Positions 45,003 to 53,689 are shown, counted from the first letter of the stretch. The stretch: 64,000 nt of DNA from an uncultured Eggerthellaceae bacterium (GCA_910588905.1 CAJURZ010000003.1:62001-126000); one strand, 5' to 3'. Translations and numbers: made by a program. The notes: generated by a model from the letters alone, not told the origin.

Positions 45003-45093
45003 GAGAGGCATCCACCTCAGTTGTCACGCTGTTGGGAAATGTACACCAAATACCCAATACGGCAGATGCCCCTCTGTCCGGTATTTGGTGTAC
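45003..45093 (+). repeat. Structured repeat with interlocking inverted repeats, copy 1
   Basis: Arm B, 45041-45054 (GTACACCAAATACC), pairs perfectly over 14 bp with B' at 45080-45093. Upstream arm A, 45003-45012 (GAGAGGCATC), can pair 9 of 10 with A' in the loop, 45065-45074 (GATGCCCCTC), giving an A-B-A'-B' order. The copy at 60639-60728 has different B arms that stay complementary. Not coding: the short frames across it are not conserved between copies. Confidence 0.75.
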
Positions 45094-45203
45094 GTATTCA
45101 GTTAGCGTGACCCCTCAATTATATTCCCGATTGGCTTGCCGACGCGCTTCGGGTGCACAAAGCGACACGGAATGCACGGCTATGCGGAAGCCGAAATCAT
45201 CGA

Positions 45204-46397
45204 TCAATCACTATCCTGACCCTTCTCGTTGAATAGCTCGAAGAGCTTCAGGTACCTCTCGTATCGCTCCTTGCACTTTGCCAGGCATCGCTGGAATTGC
45301 CTGTCCTTATCGCATGCCGCATCCAGTTCTTCTTGCGAGGGCCGCTCTTCCGAATCGGCAATCATGAGCGAGAGCACGACGCAGCGGGCGCTCTTGAGCT
45401 TGTTCCAGAGAGGCGCGAAATCCGGGTCGGCATCGGCAAGCTCCTCCATGGTGAGCGGCTTGCCGTCATGTCCGAGGAGACTCGGCGGTATCGGCTCGTC
45501 AGCAAAAGCTTCGAGCCCTCCCTCTCCTTCGAGCCAGCGAATGAGGTTCTTCGCGAGCTTCTTGTCGTCTGCGTTCCGCATCCAGTATGCCTTCGCGTAG
45601 GCATCGTAGGCGTGGATTATCTGCTCTGGCGTGTAGCCGTTTGCAACCTTTCGCTTCCACGCCTCGAAGCAATCGCGTTTGAACTTGAGCGAGGAGACCG
45701 GCTTGATGGACAGCTCGCATAGTTCCTCGAAAGACTCCGTGAACTCTCCCTTCTTGAAAGCTGTAAAACCTCCCTTCTCCTCTTTTCGGTCTGGTTCTGG
45801 CTCCGCCTCGGGGGGATAAGAGAGGGGTTTATCTTCATTAGTCTGTTTATCGGATAAGTAATTTATTGGGCCCGATTTCCCAGATATGGTTTTCCCAGAT
45901 ACGAGATTTCCAGATACGGATTTTCCCGTTCTGGTGCCGAGCTGGTCATTCTCGGGGTCATCTTTGCCCACCATAGGAAGATCGTTCTCCAACTCGAACT
46001 CCACGTTGCTGGCAGGATCGTGCTTGAATTCGGAGAGGATCGCGTATCCCTCTTCCTTCAACTCGGCCGCAACGCTTCCATACATCGCCGGGTCATCGAG
46101 CGTGATCCATGTGGCCTCCTCGGCCTTGAGGAAGCGCCCGTTCTCGCTTCGTCGCCTCGCTCTGATTATGTAACCAGCACCCTCCAACTCCTTGAGGCCG
46201 GCTGTAACGGCATCCACTCCATCCTTAACGAGCGTTGCGAAGCCGCGAATGGTGAAGACCCATTCCGGGTTGTTCTCAAGCGAGCGGATCTGACAGTAGA
46301 TTCCCTTGGCCTTGAGGCTCAAGGTGTGATCGAAGAAAACCGTGTTCTCGACGTGGGTGAACGATCCTTTCCCACGGTGCATCATGTTACCCATCAT
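45204..46397 (-). CDS. Winged-helix replication-initiator-like protein
   Basis: 397 residues, overlapping the end of parB by 11 bp, with GAGGAAGAGG upstream. The N-terminal winged helix (VFFDHTLSLKAKGIYCQIRS, FTIRGFATLVKDGVDAVTAGL, LEGAGYIIRARRR) is like the N-domain of RepA_N/DnaD-type initiators of plasmids and Tn1549-like elements. The middle is an acidic linker; the C-terminal half has a conserved-looking FKRDCFEAWKRKVANGYTP. It probably binds the element's origin or assists replication of the excised circle (inference). Confidence 0.8.
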   Translation of the reverse strand: MMGNMMHRGKGSFTHVENTVFFDHTLSLKAKGIYCQIRSLENNPEWVFTIRGFATLVKDGVDAVTAGLKELEGAGYIIRARRRSENGRFLKAEEATWITLDDPAMYGSVAAELKEEGYAILSEFKHDPASNVEFELENDLPMVGKDDPENDQLGTRTGKSVSGNLVSGKTISGKSGPINYLSDKQTNEDKPLSYPPEAEPEPDRKEEKGGFTAFKKGEFTESFEELCELSIKPVSSLKFKRDCFEAWKRKVANGYTPEQIIHAYDAYAKAYWMRNADDKKLAKNLIRWLEGEGGLEAFADEPIPPSLLGHDGKPLTMEELADADPDFAPLWNKLKSARCVVLSLMIADSEERPSQEELDAACDKDRQFQRCLAKCKERYERYLKLFELFNEKGQDSD

Positions 46398-47346
46398 GCA
46401 CCTCTTCCTCGGCCAGACAGTCGCGCTTCGCCTCGGCTGCTTCGAGTAGCTCCAAGGCTTTGATGATGCGTGCGCTCATCTCCATATTGCTCATACCCTC
46501 TTTGAAGAAGCGTGAGATGCTCTTCCTTGGAATCTTGAACTGCTCAACCTGATTGGGCTTTTCCTCTTCCATAATGGAGCCGACAAGCGTCGCCGTCAGG
46601 CTTCCTTCTTCTGAATAGCGGCGCATCTTGACCGCTTGGGCATGGGATGGCGTGCAGGCTTGGGAGCCGATCGCTTCGAGGAGCCATTGCTGCTCGTCCT
46701 CTTTGAGGTAGCTGATCGCTATCGCTGGCTGCATCTTCATGCGCCCCGCATCCACGAGAGCAAGCAATTCCGGTATGAGATTGGTAAGGCGGATGTAGCG
46801 TCGGATCATATCCTTGCTAACGCCCAGCTCTTCAGCCAAGATATCCCTCGACTTCCTGCCGCCCGTCTTGTGCGCAACTTGCGCACAAGCGAGGTCGCTG
46901 CGAAAACCTTGATGTTTCATGGCCTCAAGGCGCATCGAGTAAGCGAATGCCCGTTCGCTCGGCAGGATGGTCTCCCTTTGCAGATTAGAATCTACCATTG
47001 CGATGACGGCTTCATCGTCAGTGAGGTCTTTGACGATGCACGGCACATCGACCAGCCCCGCTATTTCAGCCGCATGCTTTCTCCTGTGACCGCTTATTAA
47101 TTCGAATGCTCCATCACTTGCAGCTCGCACAGTCAGGGGCGACAGGATGCCGTGCTCCTGGATGCTCTCTACGAGCTGCTCCATGTCCTGGTCGTCGCGC
47201 ACGCCGAAGGGATGGTTGGGGAAAGGCACGATCGAGGCAACCGGCAGCAATTGGATGACGCTACTTCCCTTCGAGTCTCGCTCGACCTGCGAGGTGAAGA
47301 GCTCGTCTACTGATGGAAGGGCAATGTTCACCTTCTTCTTAGCCAT
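46387..47346 (-). CDS. parB: ParB-family partition protein
   Basis: 319 residues. The N-terminal ParB/Sulfiredoxin-like CTPase domain shows IVPFPNHPFGVRDDQDMEQL, GILSPLTVR and the nucleotide-binding LISGHRRKHAAEIAG; ENLQRE-type motif is SNLQRETI; the HTH follows with SRDILAEELGVSKDMIRRY. It overlaps parA by 8 bp. It should load on parS sites and work with ParA to segregate the excised element. Confidence 0.93.
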   Translation of the reverse strand: MAKKKVNIALPSVDELFTSQVERDSKGSSVIQLLPVASIVPFPNHPFGVRDDQDMEQLVESIQEHGILSPLTVRAASDGAFELISGHRRKHAAEIAGLVDVPCIVKDLTDDEAVIAMVDSNLQRETILPSERAFAYSMRLEAMKHQGFRSDLACAQVAHKTGGRKSRDILAEELGVSKDMIRRYIRLTNLIPELLALVDAGRMKMQPAIAISYLKEDEQQWLLEAIGSQACTPSHAQAVKMRRYSEEGSLTATLVGSIMEEEKPNQVEQFKIPRKSISRFFKEGMSNMEMSARIIKALELLEAAEAKRDCLAEEEVHDG

Positions 47347-48124
47347 TGCAGATCACCTCATCCGCAAGGCTGGTGAAGGCGGTCGCGACCTTGCCCCGTT
47401 TGTCATAAGCGAAGATGCTTACGCCGACGGCAGGGGTCTCTGCGGCTGATACAGCCCGAGGGATGATGGACTCGAATACGCGATAGGTATTTCCGTATTG
47501 GCTGCGGATGGTCTGTTCCACCTCGCGAGCAAGATTATTTCTGGTGTCGAAGAGCGTGATCAGTATCCCTTCGACATCAAGAGAGGGGTTGATCTGCCGT
47601 TTGACCCTGCTGATGGTCTTCAGGAGCTCGGTCATCGCGGATGCTGGCAAGAACTCGGCAGAGACCGGAATGAGCACGCTGTCTGAAGCGACGAATGCGT
47701 TCACGGGCAAAATACCGAGCGTCGGCGCGCAATCGATAAGGATGTAATCGTAGTTGTCCTTGATGCTGGAAAGCCAGATGTTGAGGATCTGCTCGCGTGA
47801 CATAGCCATGAAGATGCCCATCTCCATACTCGCAAGGTCGATGTTCGCGGGCATGAGGTCGATGCCCTCTTTGTGGCTGAGGATTCCCTCGTCGGCTGGC
47901 AGGTCCACGCCGTCTATCACCGCCTGGATGTGATTGGCAACGGTGATCTCTAAAGAATCGGGATTCAACCAACCGAGCGATTTGGTCAGATCTCCTTGGG
48001 GGTCCGTATCCACCAGCAACACGCGCTTATCGAGCTTAGCCAAGGCAATACCGAGACTGAGCGTTGTGGCAGTCTTTCCCGTCCCTCCCTTTTGATTCGC
48101 TACCGCTATTGTTCTGCACGTCAT
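47339..48124 (-). CDS. parA: ParA-family partition ATPase
   Basis: 261 residues, start MTCRTIAVANQKGG selected because of GGAGGCGC upstream. Deviant Walker A is KGGTGKTATT, Walker A' is VLLVDTDPQGDLTKSLG, and Walker B is YILIDCAPTLGIL. It is first in the leftward parA-parB-winged-helix operon. The ATP-driven ParA dynamics on nucleoid DNA position ParB-bound DNA. Confidence 0.95.
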   Translation of the reverse strand: MTCRTIAVANQKGGTGKTATTLSLGIALAKLDKRVLLVDTDPQGDLTKSLGWLNPDSLEITVANHIQAVIDGVDLPADEGILSHKEGIDLMPANIDLASMEMGIFMAMSREQILNIWLSSIKDNYDYILIDCAPTLGILPVNAFVASDSVLIPVSAEFLPASAMTELLKTISRVKRQINPSLDVEGILITLFDTRNNLAREVEQTIRSQYGNTYRVFESIIPRAVSAAETPAVGVSIFAYDKRGKVATAFTSLADEVICNG

Positions 48125-48186
48125 GATGCGCCTCCATTTCTGTGGCATGAGCCACGTCGTGGAGGTCAGACAACCCATTCAATAAA

Positions 48187-48345
48187 TGTGCGAACGGGCC
48201 GCACGTTTCGCAAATACTGGAAGCGTACTGGAAAATTCGGGGTTACAGAAATCGAGAAGGAAATCTAAGACGTTCAGATGTTTCAAAAAAGCTTACTCTG
48301 AACTGGGGATTTAGCGAATGCGTATTTCACATGTTTCGCAATGCT
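48187..48345. promoter_or_regulatory. Candidate parS/partition control region upstream of parA
   Basis: An imperfect palindrome TGTGCGAACG ... CGTTTCGCA lies at 48187-48212, and TTTCGCA recurs at about 48335 after a TTTCACATG string. These resemble the TTTCAC/GTGAAA halves of parS. ParB binding is not demonstrated. Confidence 0.35.
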
Positions 48346-48356
48346 TCACCATGATA

Positions 48357-48398
48357 CCAGCTTGGGAAGCTGAAATTCTACCATTGAATCACGCCCGC
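48357..48398 (-). tRNA. 5' fragment of a tRNA-Gly(CCC) gene
   Basis: 42 nt match the first part of tRNA-Gly: acceptor strand GCGGGCG, D stem ATTC/GAAT with loop AATGGTA, and anticodon stem TCAGC/GCTGG with loop TTCCCAA (anticodon CCC). After GCTGG the sequence departs: no T arm with TTCGA and no CGCCCGC acceptor partner. A TATAAT box (48410-48415) stands at the right distance upstream. Probably a tRNA gene cut by insertion of the element ending at parA; it cannot be a complete tRNA. Confidence 0.7.
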
Positions 48399-48581
48399 AT
48401 CGGCGAGTCATTATACTCTAACTTCCTGGGAATGGAACGTCCCTTTTGCTCTTTTCCTCCCGTTCACGGCCCTTCATGAAGACCGTGTAACAAGTTCGAG
48501 CAACTCTTGCATGGACTTGCGCAGAGGCCTAGGCTGGGAGCTGTTACTGGTCTCGCATCGCGAAAGGAAGCGCCATCCATC

Positions 48582-48890
48582 ATGGCAGAGATATTGGAAG
48601 CGGTCATGCTCCTTTGCTTCGGGCTCTCGTGGCCCCTGAACGCTTACAAAGGGTTCCACGCCCGCACCGCCGCGGGCACGAGTTGGCAGTTCATCGCCCT
48701 CATAACGGCGGGCTACCTGGCGGGCATCGCCGCCAAGCTGGTCACGGGCAACGTGACATGGGTGCTGGCAGTCTACGTGGTGAACCTGGCGTGTTTGGGC
48801 GTCAACTGGGCGGTGTACTTTCGCAACCGGCGGCTTGATGCAGCAGGCCTTGGGGCGTGCAGCCGCGAGACGGTGCGTCCGGCGGCGTAG
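48582..48890 (+). CDS. Small PQ-loop/SemiSWEET-like membrane protein
   Basis: 102 residues from ATG with GAAAGGAAG upstream. Three hydrophobic segments (LEAVMLLCFGLSWPL, FIALITAGYLAGIAAKL, WVLAVYVVNLACLGVNW), with the WPLNAYKGFHARTAAGTSWQF region, abbreviated WPLNAYK...GTSWQF, matching PQ-loop-like half-transporters. Such proteins dimerise to form a small-solute pore; the substrate is unknown. Likely a resident chromosomal gene just outside the element. Confidence 0.75.
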   Translation: MAEILEAVMLLCFGLSWPLNAYKGFHARTAAGTSWQFIALITAGYLAGIAAKLVTGNVTWVLAVYVVNLACLGVNWAVYFRNRRLDAAGLGACSRETVRPAA

Positions 48891-49048
48891 GCACATAGGA
48901 TTCCCCCTGACTCCCGTGGGACGATTTCGCGGAACATATACAAGGCGTCATCGCTGGGCACCATGCGGTTTGGGAGCCGACGCATTTCCCGGATGGCCGG
49001 CGGATGCGGATATGCGCACCCGCCACCCATCCGATACGGGCCACCTGG

Positions 49049-49755
49049 CTACCTAGTGCGCGAAAGCTCGATGCCGATGGTGCACATGAGGTCGATGGCC
49101 CCGGCCTCGCATGCGCTGCGATCGCCTATCGCGTAGGGGTTTTCGCATGCAAGCCAGTCTCGCCATGCCTGCTCGTGGCAGCGCATCAAGAACATGCGCT
49201 CTATGCGCACGGAACGAGATCTCGTGAGCAGGCCCTCCCACCAACCAGGCGTCTTGATGTAGGCCATCTGCTCCGTGCTCCAGGACAATCCGAACACCTC
49301 CAAGTCGGCAGGCGTCGGCTCGCGTCTCACGCCGGGGATTGCGATGTAGAGCTTGCCGCTCGGCTTGACGTAGGACGCGACCTTGTCGATGACGCCCTCG
49401 GCGCGCCCGAAATAGTTGTAGGAGTCCAGGCAGACGAGAGCATCGAAAAAGCCCTCGTCGAACGGGAGATCGGGCGCCTCGGCCTGCACGGCCACGATGT
49501 GCTCGCCGAACGGGAACGCGTTGAAGCGAGCCCCGTTGTCTTCGGGAGAGTTCCAAGCGTCGACGGCGTAAACGCATCCTTCGCCTGTGCTGGCGATGGT
49601 AAGCGACGAGAGGCCTGCGCCGCATCCTAGGTCGCATATGCGCGCACAACGGCCATCCGGCAGACGTCCGCCGCAAAGCTCCTCGAGCATGAGAACGACA
49701 TTCGGCCCCATAAGGCTCTGCTTTTGAAATCATCGGTGAATCGGTTATCTGGCAT
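49049..49755 (-). pseudogene. SAM-dependent methyltransferase with N-terminal frameshift
   Basis: AGGAGG and ATG at 49755 begin MPDNRFTDDFKSRA, then the frame is lost near 49712 (run GCCTTATGGGG). The remaining 220 codons from ATG 49711 carry the methyltransferase: ICDLGCGAGLSSL (SAM motif I), VYAVDAW (motif II), FFDALVCLDSYNYFG (motif IV). A single missing base restores a continuous frame. The downstream ATG has no good RBS, so the gene is probably impaired unless this is a sequence error. Confidence 0.75.
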
Positions 49756-49796
49756 GGTGATGCCTCCTGTTTGGTCAAGGTTGGTTCAGGACATGA

Positions 49797-49829
49797 GAAC
49801 ACAAGCGGTCGCCTTCGCCGCTTGTGTTC
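49797..49829. promoter_or_regulatory. 12-bp perfect inverted repeat upstream of the methyltransferase
   Basis: GAACACAAGCGG (49797-49808) and CCGCTTGTGTTC (49818-49829) with a 9-nt loop. There is no T run on either side, so an operator or mRNA-stability hairpin is as likely as a terminator. The rest of 49756-50161 shows no supported gene; a second GC-rich hairpin lies at about 50083-50111. Confidence 0.45.
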
Positions 49830-50161
49830 GTTTGCGGTTTCCGCCGTTGCATCTTGGGAGCGACGGCGGACTAGCCTGCAATGACCAAAAAGACATCCCC
49901 TTCAAAGGAAATCATCCAAAGCCAGCTTGTCTGGCTCGCTTATGAAATTATACCTGTGATCGTGACGAAAACAAGGTCGATTGAGCGGGTATCTAGGGTG
50001 ACGCAGGGGTTCATCGTAAAGAACGACATCGAATGGCCACGGCAACGTTGTCCCTCTCTCTGGGCCTTCGGGCTGAACTACTAGGAGGACAGGCGCATCC
50101 CCGTCCTCCTTTCAAGTCTTCTGGAACCCCCGTCAGGGGGCGAGGTACCGGAAAGCGGTGC

Positions 50162-50971
50162 CTATTCGCTCACATACTGCTCGAACAGGGAGTTGAAACG
50201 CTGCAAGGCTGCGGGAACCATATCAGCGGTCATATCGGCATGCAGCTTCGATACCTGCGGCTTTGCCTGGAACCCCCGCTTGAGCACGTCTTCCAGGCCA
50301 GGCACCCTATGCGCAAAGTCGGCTGCTTCGCGGGCAAGCTCTTCAATTCGCGGGTCATCTTGATCTAGATGAGCGATTTCTCCCATCTTCGCCCTCAATT
50401 TCATGGCGCCCTCAAGAGCTTCCGGGCTTTCCTCGAACATGCGCTTGATGTCTCCCAGAGCTGCGCTCTGCCCGTCGCTACCCCAGTCGTAGGATTCGAT
50501 AAGGCTCATCACGCGGCGCTGCTGTTCGTACATCTCGGACATATTGCATTCATAGGCTTGCCTGCCTTCTTCGCCGAGCAGCTCCATCGCATCGTCAAAG
50601 GCGCTGGAGCCGGCGATATCCTCGACACTGGCGATGGGATCCCGGGCAAGGAGTTCGTCAATACGCGCGATGCGCTCTTGTATGTCCGATTCCTCGTCAA
50701 TCAGGTCGGCGCGCAGCTCCATCAGGACATCTTGAAGGGGCCTTTCTGCCCCCTCGCCAAGCAGTTCCTTGATATGGCAGAGGTCCATCCCCAAATCACG
50801 AAGGTGGCGGATCTGCAACATGCGCTCCATTTCCTTGGCACCGTAGACTCGATAGCCGTTCTCTAGACGACGCGCCTCGGGCAAAAGCCCCATCTTGTGG
50901 TAATAGAGCACGGTCTTGAGCGTGCACCCGTTGAGCTTGGCAAAGTCGTTGATGGTCACATCGTTTTTCAT
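50162..50971 (-). CDS. MerR-family regulator with TipAS-like C-terminus
   Basis: 269 residues, ATG with AAAGGAAA upstream. The MerR winged helix is INDFAKLNGCTLKTVLYYHK, then GLLPEARRLENGYRVYG, and a dimerisation helix. The helical C-terminal 150 residues (about 120-269) resemble TipAS drug-binding domains. It should bind the 19-bp-spacer promoter at 51007-51037 and respond to a small molecule. A MATE exporter is encoded next to it on the same strand. Confidence 0.88.
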   Translation of the reverse strand: MKNDVTINDFAKLNGCTLKTVLYYHKMGLLPEARRLENGYRVYGAKEMERMLQIRHLRDLGMDLCHIKELLGEGAERPLQDVLMELRADLIDEESDIQERIARIDELLARDPIASVEDIAGSSAFDDAMELLGEEGRQAYECNMSEMYEQQRRVMSLIESYDWGSDGQSAALGDIKRMFEESPEALEGAMKLRAKMGEIAHLDQDDPRIEELAREAADFAHRVPGLEDVLKRGFQAKPQVSKLHADMTADMVPAALQRFNSLFEQYVSE

Positions 50972-51006
50972 GGTTTTCCTTTCTTCGGGGCCATCTTACG
51001 AAAACG

Positions 51007-51037
51007 ATTGTGGGGCCAGCCCCAAGGGAGGAGTCAA
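51007..51037 (-). promoter_or_regulatory. MerR-type promoter with 19-bp spacer and dyad
   Basis: On the minus strand, TTGACT (51032-51037), a 19-bp spacer and CACAAT (51007-51012). The dyad TGGGGC-CA-GCCCCA (51011-51024) sits within the spacer. The over-long spacer with a central dyad is the signature of MerR-activated promoters. It points to autoregulation of the downstream gene. Confidence 0.65.
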
Positions 51038-51214
51038 TACCCTATTTGGGAGATTTTCAGACGGCGAAGGCAAAACCTATTAGGGGGGGTGCTGTCAATA
51101 CCGATGCGGCGTGCAAGCTCGGATGCCCCGATGCCTCTGCCCTGTCGCTTCGACTCAATGAGGGCGGCTACCTCCCGACTTCCTGTTATGGGCATAGGCC
51201 GCAACTCTCTGAGC

Positions 51215-52597
51215 CTAGGGCAATCGCTGCTCGGGCAAGTTTCTTCTCACCCATAGCCGGAGATACGCGAGGCCGATGATGGTGGGCAGGACTGGCGCAG
51301 CCGCCTGTGCCGCATAGATTCCGATGAACCCGCAGCCCAAGGGGACAGACAGGAGCCAGGCAAGCCCCATCCTTATGGCGAAGGCGTCGATGAGGGAGTT
51401 CGCGAGGGCCAGCCTCGGCGCGCCCGAGGCCAGGGCAAACGAATCGAGGACGTACATCGACGCGTAGAAGATCCCGTTGACGCTGCACGTGATGCGAAGA
51501 TAGAGAACGGCCGCCTCGGCAAGCTCCCGGCTCGACCCCGCGAAGAGAGAGACAAACCATTCCGCACCCAGCTGCACGACGATCTGGTTGACCACGGTGA
51601 CGGCGATGGCCATGAGGCATCCCGACTTGGCGAACGCCACCGCTCGTTTCGGGCTCCCGGCTCCGACGCTCTGCGACACCGCTGCGGAGACGGCTTGCCC
51701 GATTCCCCAGCAGGGAAGCCCTGCGATGGTACTTATCTTAAGGCCGACGCCGGACGCGGCGGCGATGGTCGGGCCGTAGGAGTTGAGCCATGCGGTCACG
51801 AAGACATAGGAGAGGTTGATCACGGCCTGCTGAACGGCCGCGGGGATGCCGACGCGCAGCACGGTGCGGGCGGCCGCTTCTCCTCTCTCCCGGGCATCTC
51901 GCGAGAAGCGGAGCAGCCCGCAGGCTGAGGCGTACTTGCGTCGCGCGAGCCATAGAGCGAATACCGCTCCCGCCCCCTGGGCGGACACGGTGGCAACGGC
52001 GGCCCCAACCACGCCAAGGCCGATGCCTGCGATGAGGATGAAATCGAGGATCACGTTCGCCACGGCCGAGAAGGCCATAATGGCGAGAGGGGCAGAGGAA
52101 TCTCCTTGCGCCCGCAAGAACGCGCACGCGGCGTTGAGGAGGAAGAGGCCGACTGCTCCCAGCGAGGTCACTTCGAGATAAGCGATTGTTTGAGCGAGCG
52201 AGGCATCCGGGACATTCATAAGGAGGAAGATGGGACGCGCGAGCACCGTTCCTGCCACGGTTATTGCCGCCGCACCCAGAAGGGCGACTCCAAGGGACGC
52301 GACGAAGGCGCGGCGCTGTCCCCGTTCGTCGCGAGCGCCAACGCGCTCGCCGACCGCGACGGCGCAGCCCGACATGAGCCCTATGGCGATCGAGCTGATG
52401 ATGAACACGATGGTGGAGGCGTTGCCGACCGCGACGAGCCCCGCCTCGCCGACGACGTTGCCCACGATGCCCATATCGACGAACTGGTAGACGTATTGGA
52501 GGAGGTTTGCCGCGACGAGCGGGGCGGAGAATGCTGCCAAGCGCTTCGGGGCGCTCCCTTCCAGAAGGGATGCCGCATGATCTGTGGATACTGACAT
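51215..52597 (-). CDS. MATE-family multidrug exporter
   Basis: 460 residues from MSVSTDHAAS, with GAAAGGC upstream; longer in-frame starts run into the leader and are not supported. Twelve hydrophobic segments in two similar halves, and MATE landmarks (LVAANLLQYVYQFVDMGIVG, abbreviated LLQYVYQFVDMGIVG; GLPCWGIGQAVSAAVSQSVGAG, abbreviated GIGQAVSAAVSQ). Exports cationic drugs or metabolites by H+ or Na+ antiport. Preceded by an attenuator-like leader with a short peptide. Confidence 0.9.
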   Translation of the reverse strand: MSVSTDHAASLLEGSAPKRLAAFSAPLVAANLLQYVYQFVDMGIVGNVVGEAGLVAVGNASTIVFIISSIAIGLMSGCAVAVGERVGARDERGQRRAFVASLGVALLGAAAITVAGTVLARPIFLLMNVPDASLAQTIAYLEVTSLGAVGLFLLNAACAFLRAQGDSSAPLAIMAFSAVANVILDFILIAGIGLGVVGAAVATVSAQGAGAVFALWLARRKYASACGLLRFSRDARERGEAAARTVLRVGIPAAVQQAVINLSYVFVTAWLNSYGPTIAAASGVGLKISTIAGLPCWGIGQAVSAAVSQSVGAGSPKRAVAFAKSGCLMAIAVTVVNQIVVQLGAEWFVSLFAGSSRELAEAAVLYLRITCSVNGIFYASMYVLDSFALASGAPRLALANSLIDAFAIRMGLAWLLSVPLGCGFIGIYAAQAAAPVLPTIIGLAYLRLWVRRNLPEQRLP

Positions 52598-52616
52598 GGA
52601 AAGCCTTTCGATGGGG

Positions 52617-52650
52617 TGAAAACAAAAAGAGAACGGACGCCTGCCCGTTC
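52617..52650 (-). terminator. Terminator in the MATE leader
   Basis: On the minus strand GAACGG (52645-52650) pairs with CCGTTC (52631-52636) across an 8-nt loop and is followed by TCTTTTTGTTTT (52619-52630). It lies only 20-30 bases before the MATE start, so it would end transcription ahead of the gene unless prevented. A second hairpin, CAGCCCG / CGGGCTG (52683-52699), lies just upstream in the leader. Confidence 0.7.
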
Positions 52651-52716
52651 CCGTGCCCATCGTTCGTCTGCGCAAGCCGAAACAGCCCGTGGCGGGCTGT
52701 CGTGGCCGACGATTTA

Positions 52717-52782
52717 TCAGGCTTTGCTCCGGTCAGCGTCTCGTCGGTATGCTCCCGAAGCCATCCCAATGCAGAGCTTCAT
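52717..52782 (-). CDS. 21-residue leader peptide of the MATE attenuator
   Basis: ATG at 52782 with AGGAA upstream encodes MKLCIGMASGAYRRDADRSK plus one Ala, then TGA. It lies about 26 nt after the predicted transcription start and before two hairpins and a terminator. The arrangement resembles ribosome-stalling leaders that control antibiotic-resistance exporters. The reading frame is supported by position, not by homology. Confidence 0.5.
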   Translation of the reverse strand: MKLCIGMASGAYRRDADRSKA

Positions 52783-52814
52783 GGCTGTTCCTGTCGATGT
52801 GCTCGAACGCGGGG

Positions 52815-52843
52815 ATTATCCCATCGCGCGGACGTGCTGGCAA
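52815..52843 (-). promoter_or_regulatory. Promoter of the MATE leader transcript
   Basis: On the minus strand, TTGCCA (52838-52843), 17-bp spacer and GATAAT (52815-52820), giving a start near 52808. The resulting leader would be about 210 nt. Confidence 0.6.
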
Positions 52844-52879
52844 GTAGCTGACGCGAATCGGCATCTGCGCCACGCGGGA

Positions 52880-52910
52880 AAGCCCGTCGACCGGAGGGGC
52901 CGACGGGCTT
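52880..52910 (-). terminator. Hairpin terminator after the decayed accessory gene
   Basis: AAGCCCGTCG (52880-52889) pairs with CGACGGGCTT (52901-52910). Read leftward it ends in TTTCCC and lies 19 bp after the stop of the pseudogene. Confidence 0.55.
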
Positions 52911-52928
52911 CGATGGAGTTGCGAGCGC

Positions 52929-53600
52929 TCAGGCTGCGGCCCGCTCACCTCGCGGGCGGATTCGGGCCATGTCGCCGTGGACGTAGTTGTTGCAGTTCCA
53001 CGAGAAGTCGCCGTCGTGGTCGTAGTGGGCGACGTACGGCAGGTCGGGGTAGGTCACCTTCTTCCTGCCGTCTCCGGCATCGACCTCCACCGCGATGCGG
53101 TTGCCGTTCGGCTGCCCGAAGCCGGCGACGGGACAAGCCTCCCACTTGCCGCAAATGCTGTCGAACATCCACACCTCGTCGCCGACTCGCAGCTCGCGGG
53201 CGGGCACCTCCACCGAGTCCAGGAACTCGCCGAGGCGAAGCTCCTCGGGCATCGACGCGTCGAAGGCGCGGAGCATGTCGCCGAACTCGTGCCAGTCCTC
53301 CTCCTCGGAGGGGCCGAAGGAGCGCATCCCGACGGGGGTTCCATTCCGAGTCGCACTCGGTGCGCAGGTGGTCTGCGATGCGCCAGCCCTCGATGACGTA
53401 GATGCCGTTGTCGCCGGGATCCATCTGCCGGTCGGTGGTGTACGCGCCGACGCCCAGGGACGTGGAGCCTCCGAAGAAGTTGCCCATCACCTGGCAGATG
53501 CGGGCGAAGCCGTACTCGTCCGAGCTCGGCGGCCTGTAGCCCTGCAGCTCGCAGTACTTGAGCAAAGGCTCGATGGTGTCGCGCCCGCCGTCCCGCGCAG
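52929..53600 (-). pseudogene. Decayed copy of the 41865-42527 accessory gene
   Basis: The protein similarity begins at GGRDTIEPLLKYCELQGYRP and runs to the C-terminus (NCNNYVHGDMARIRP). About 22 N-terminal codons are missing at a breakpoint near 53600. The frame shifts at a G run: five G at 53334-53338 where the intact copy has four (42210-42213). The two proteins are otherwise alike, so this is a truncated, frameshifted paralogue left by an element related to the one at left. Confidence 0.85.
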
Positions 53601-53689
53601 CTTTCGCCCAAGGTGGATGCTGCGCAGGGAGGGGCGGGCACGGGAGGAGGTCTGGGAAGTGGCGTCGTCCTCTCGGGGCGCTTCGCGCT

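Noticed and set aside
45039..45110. Short peptide frame starting MYTKYPIRQM across the hairpin repeat
   Set aside because: The equivalent frame in the second copy breaks after 14 codons because the loop length differs, so coding is not conserved.
48340..48400. Complete tRNA-Gly gene
   Set aside because: Only the first 42 nt fit; there is no T arm or 3' acceptor strand, so only a fragment is reported.
51738..52769. 343-codon minus-strand frame over the MATE gene
   Set aside because: Arg/Gly-rich shadow of the exporter in another frame; its first codons overlap the leader region only by chance.
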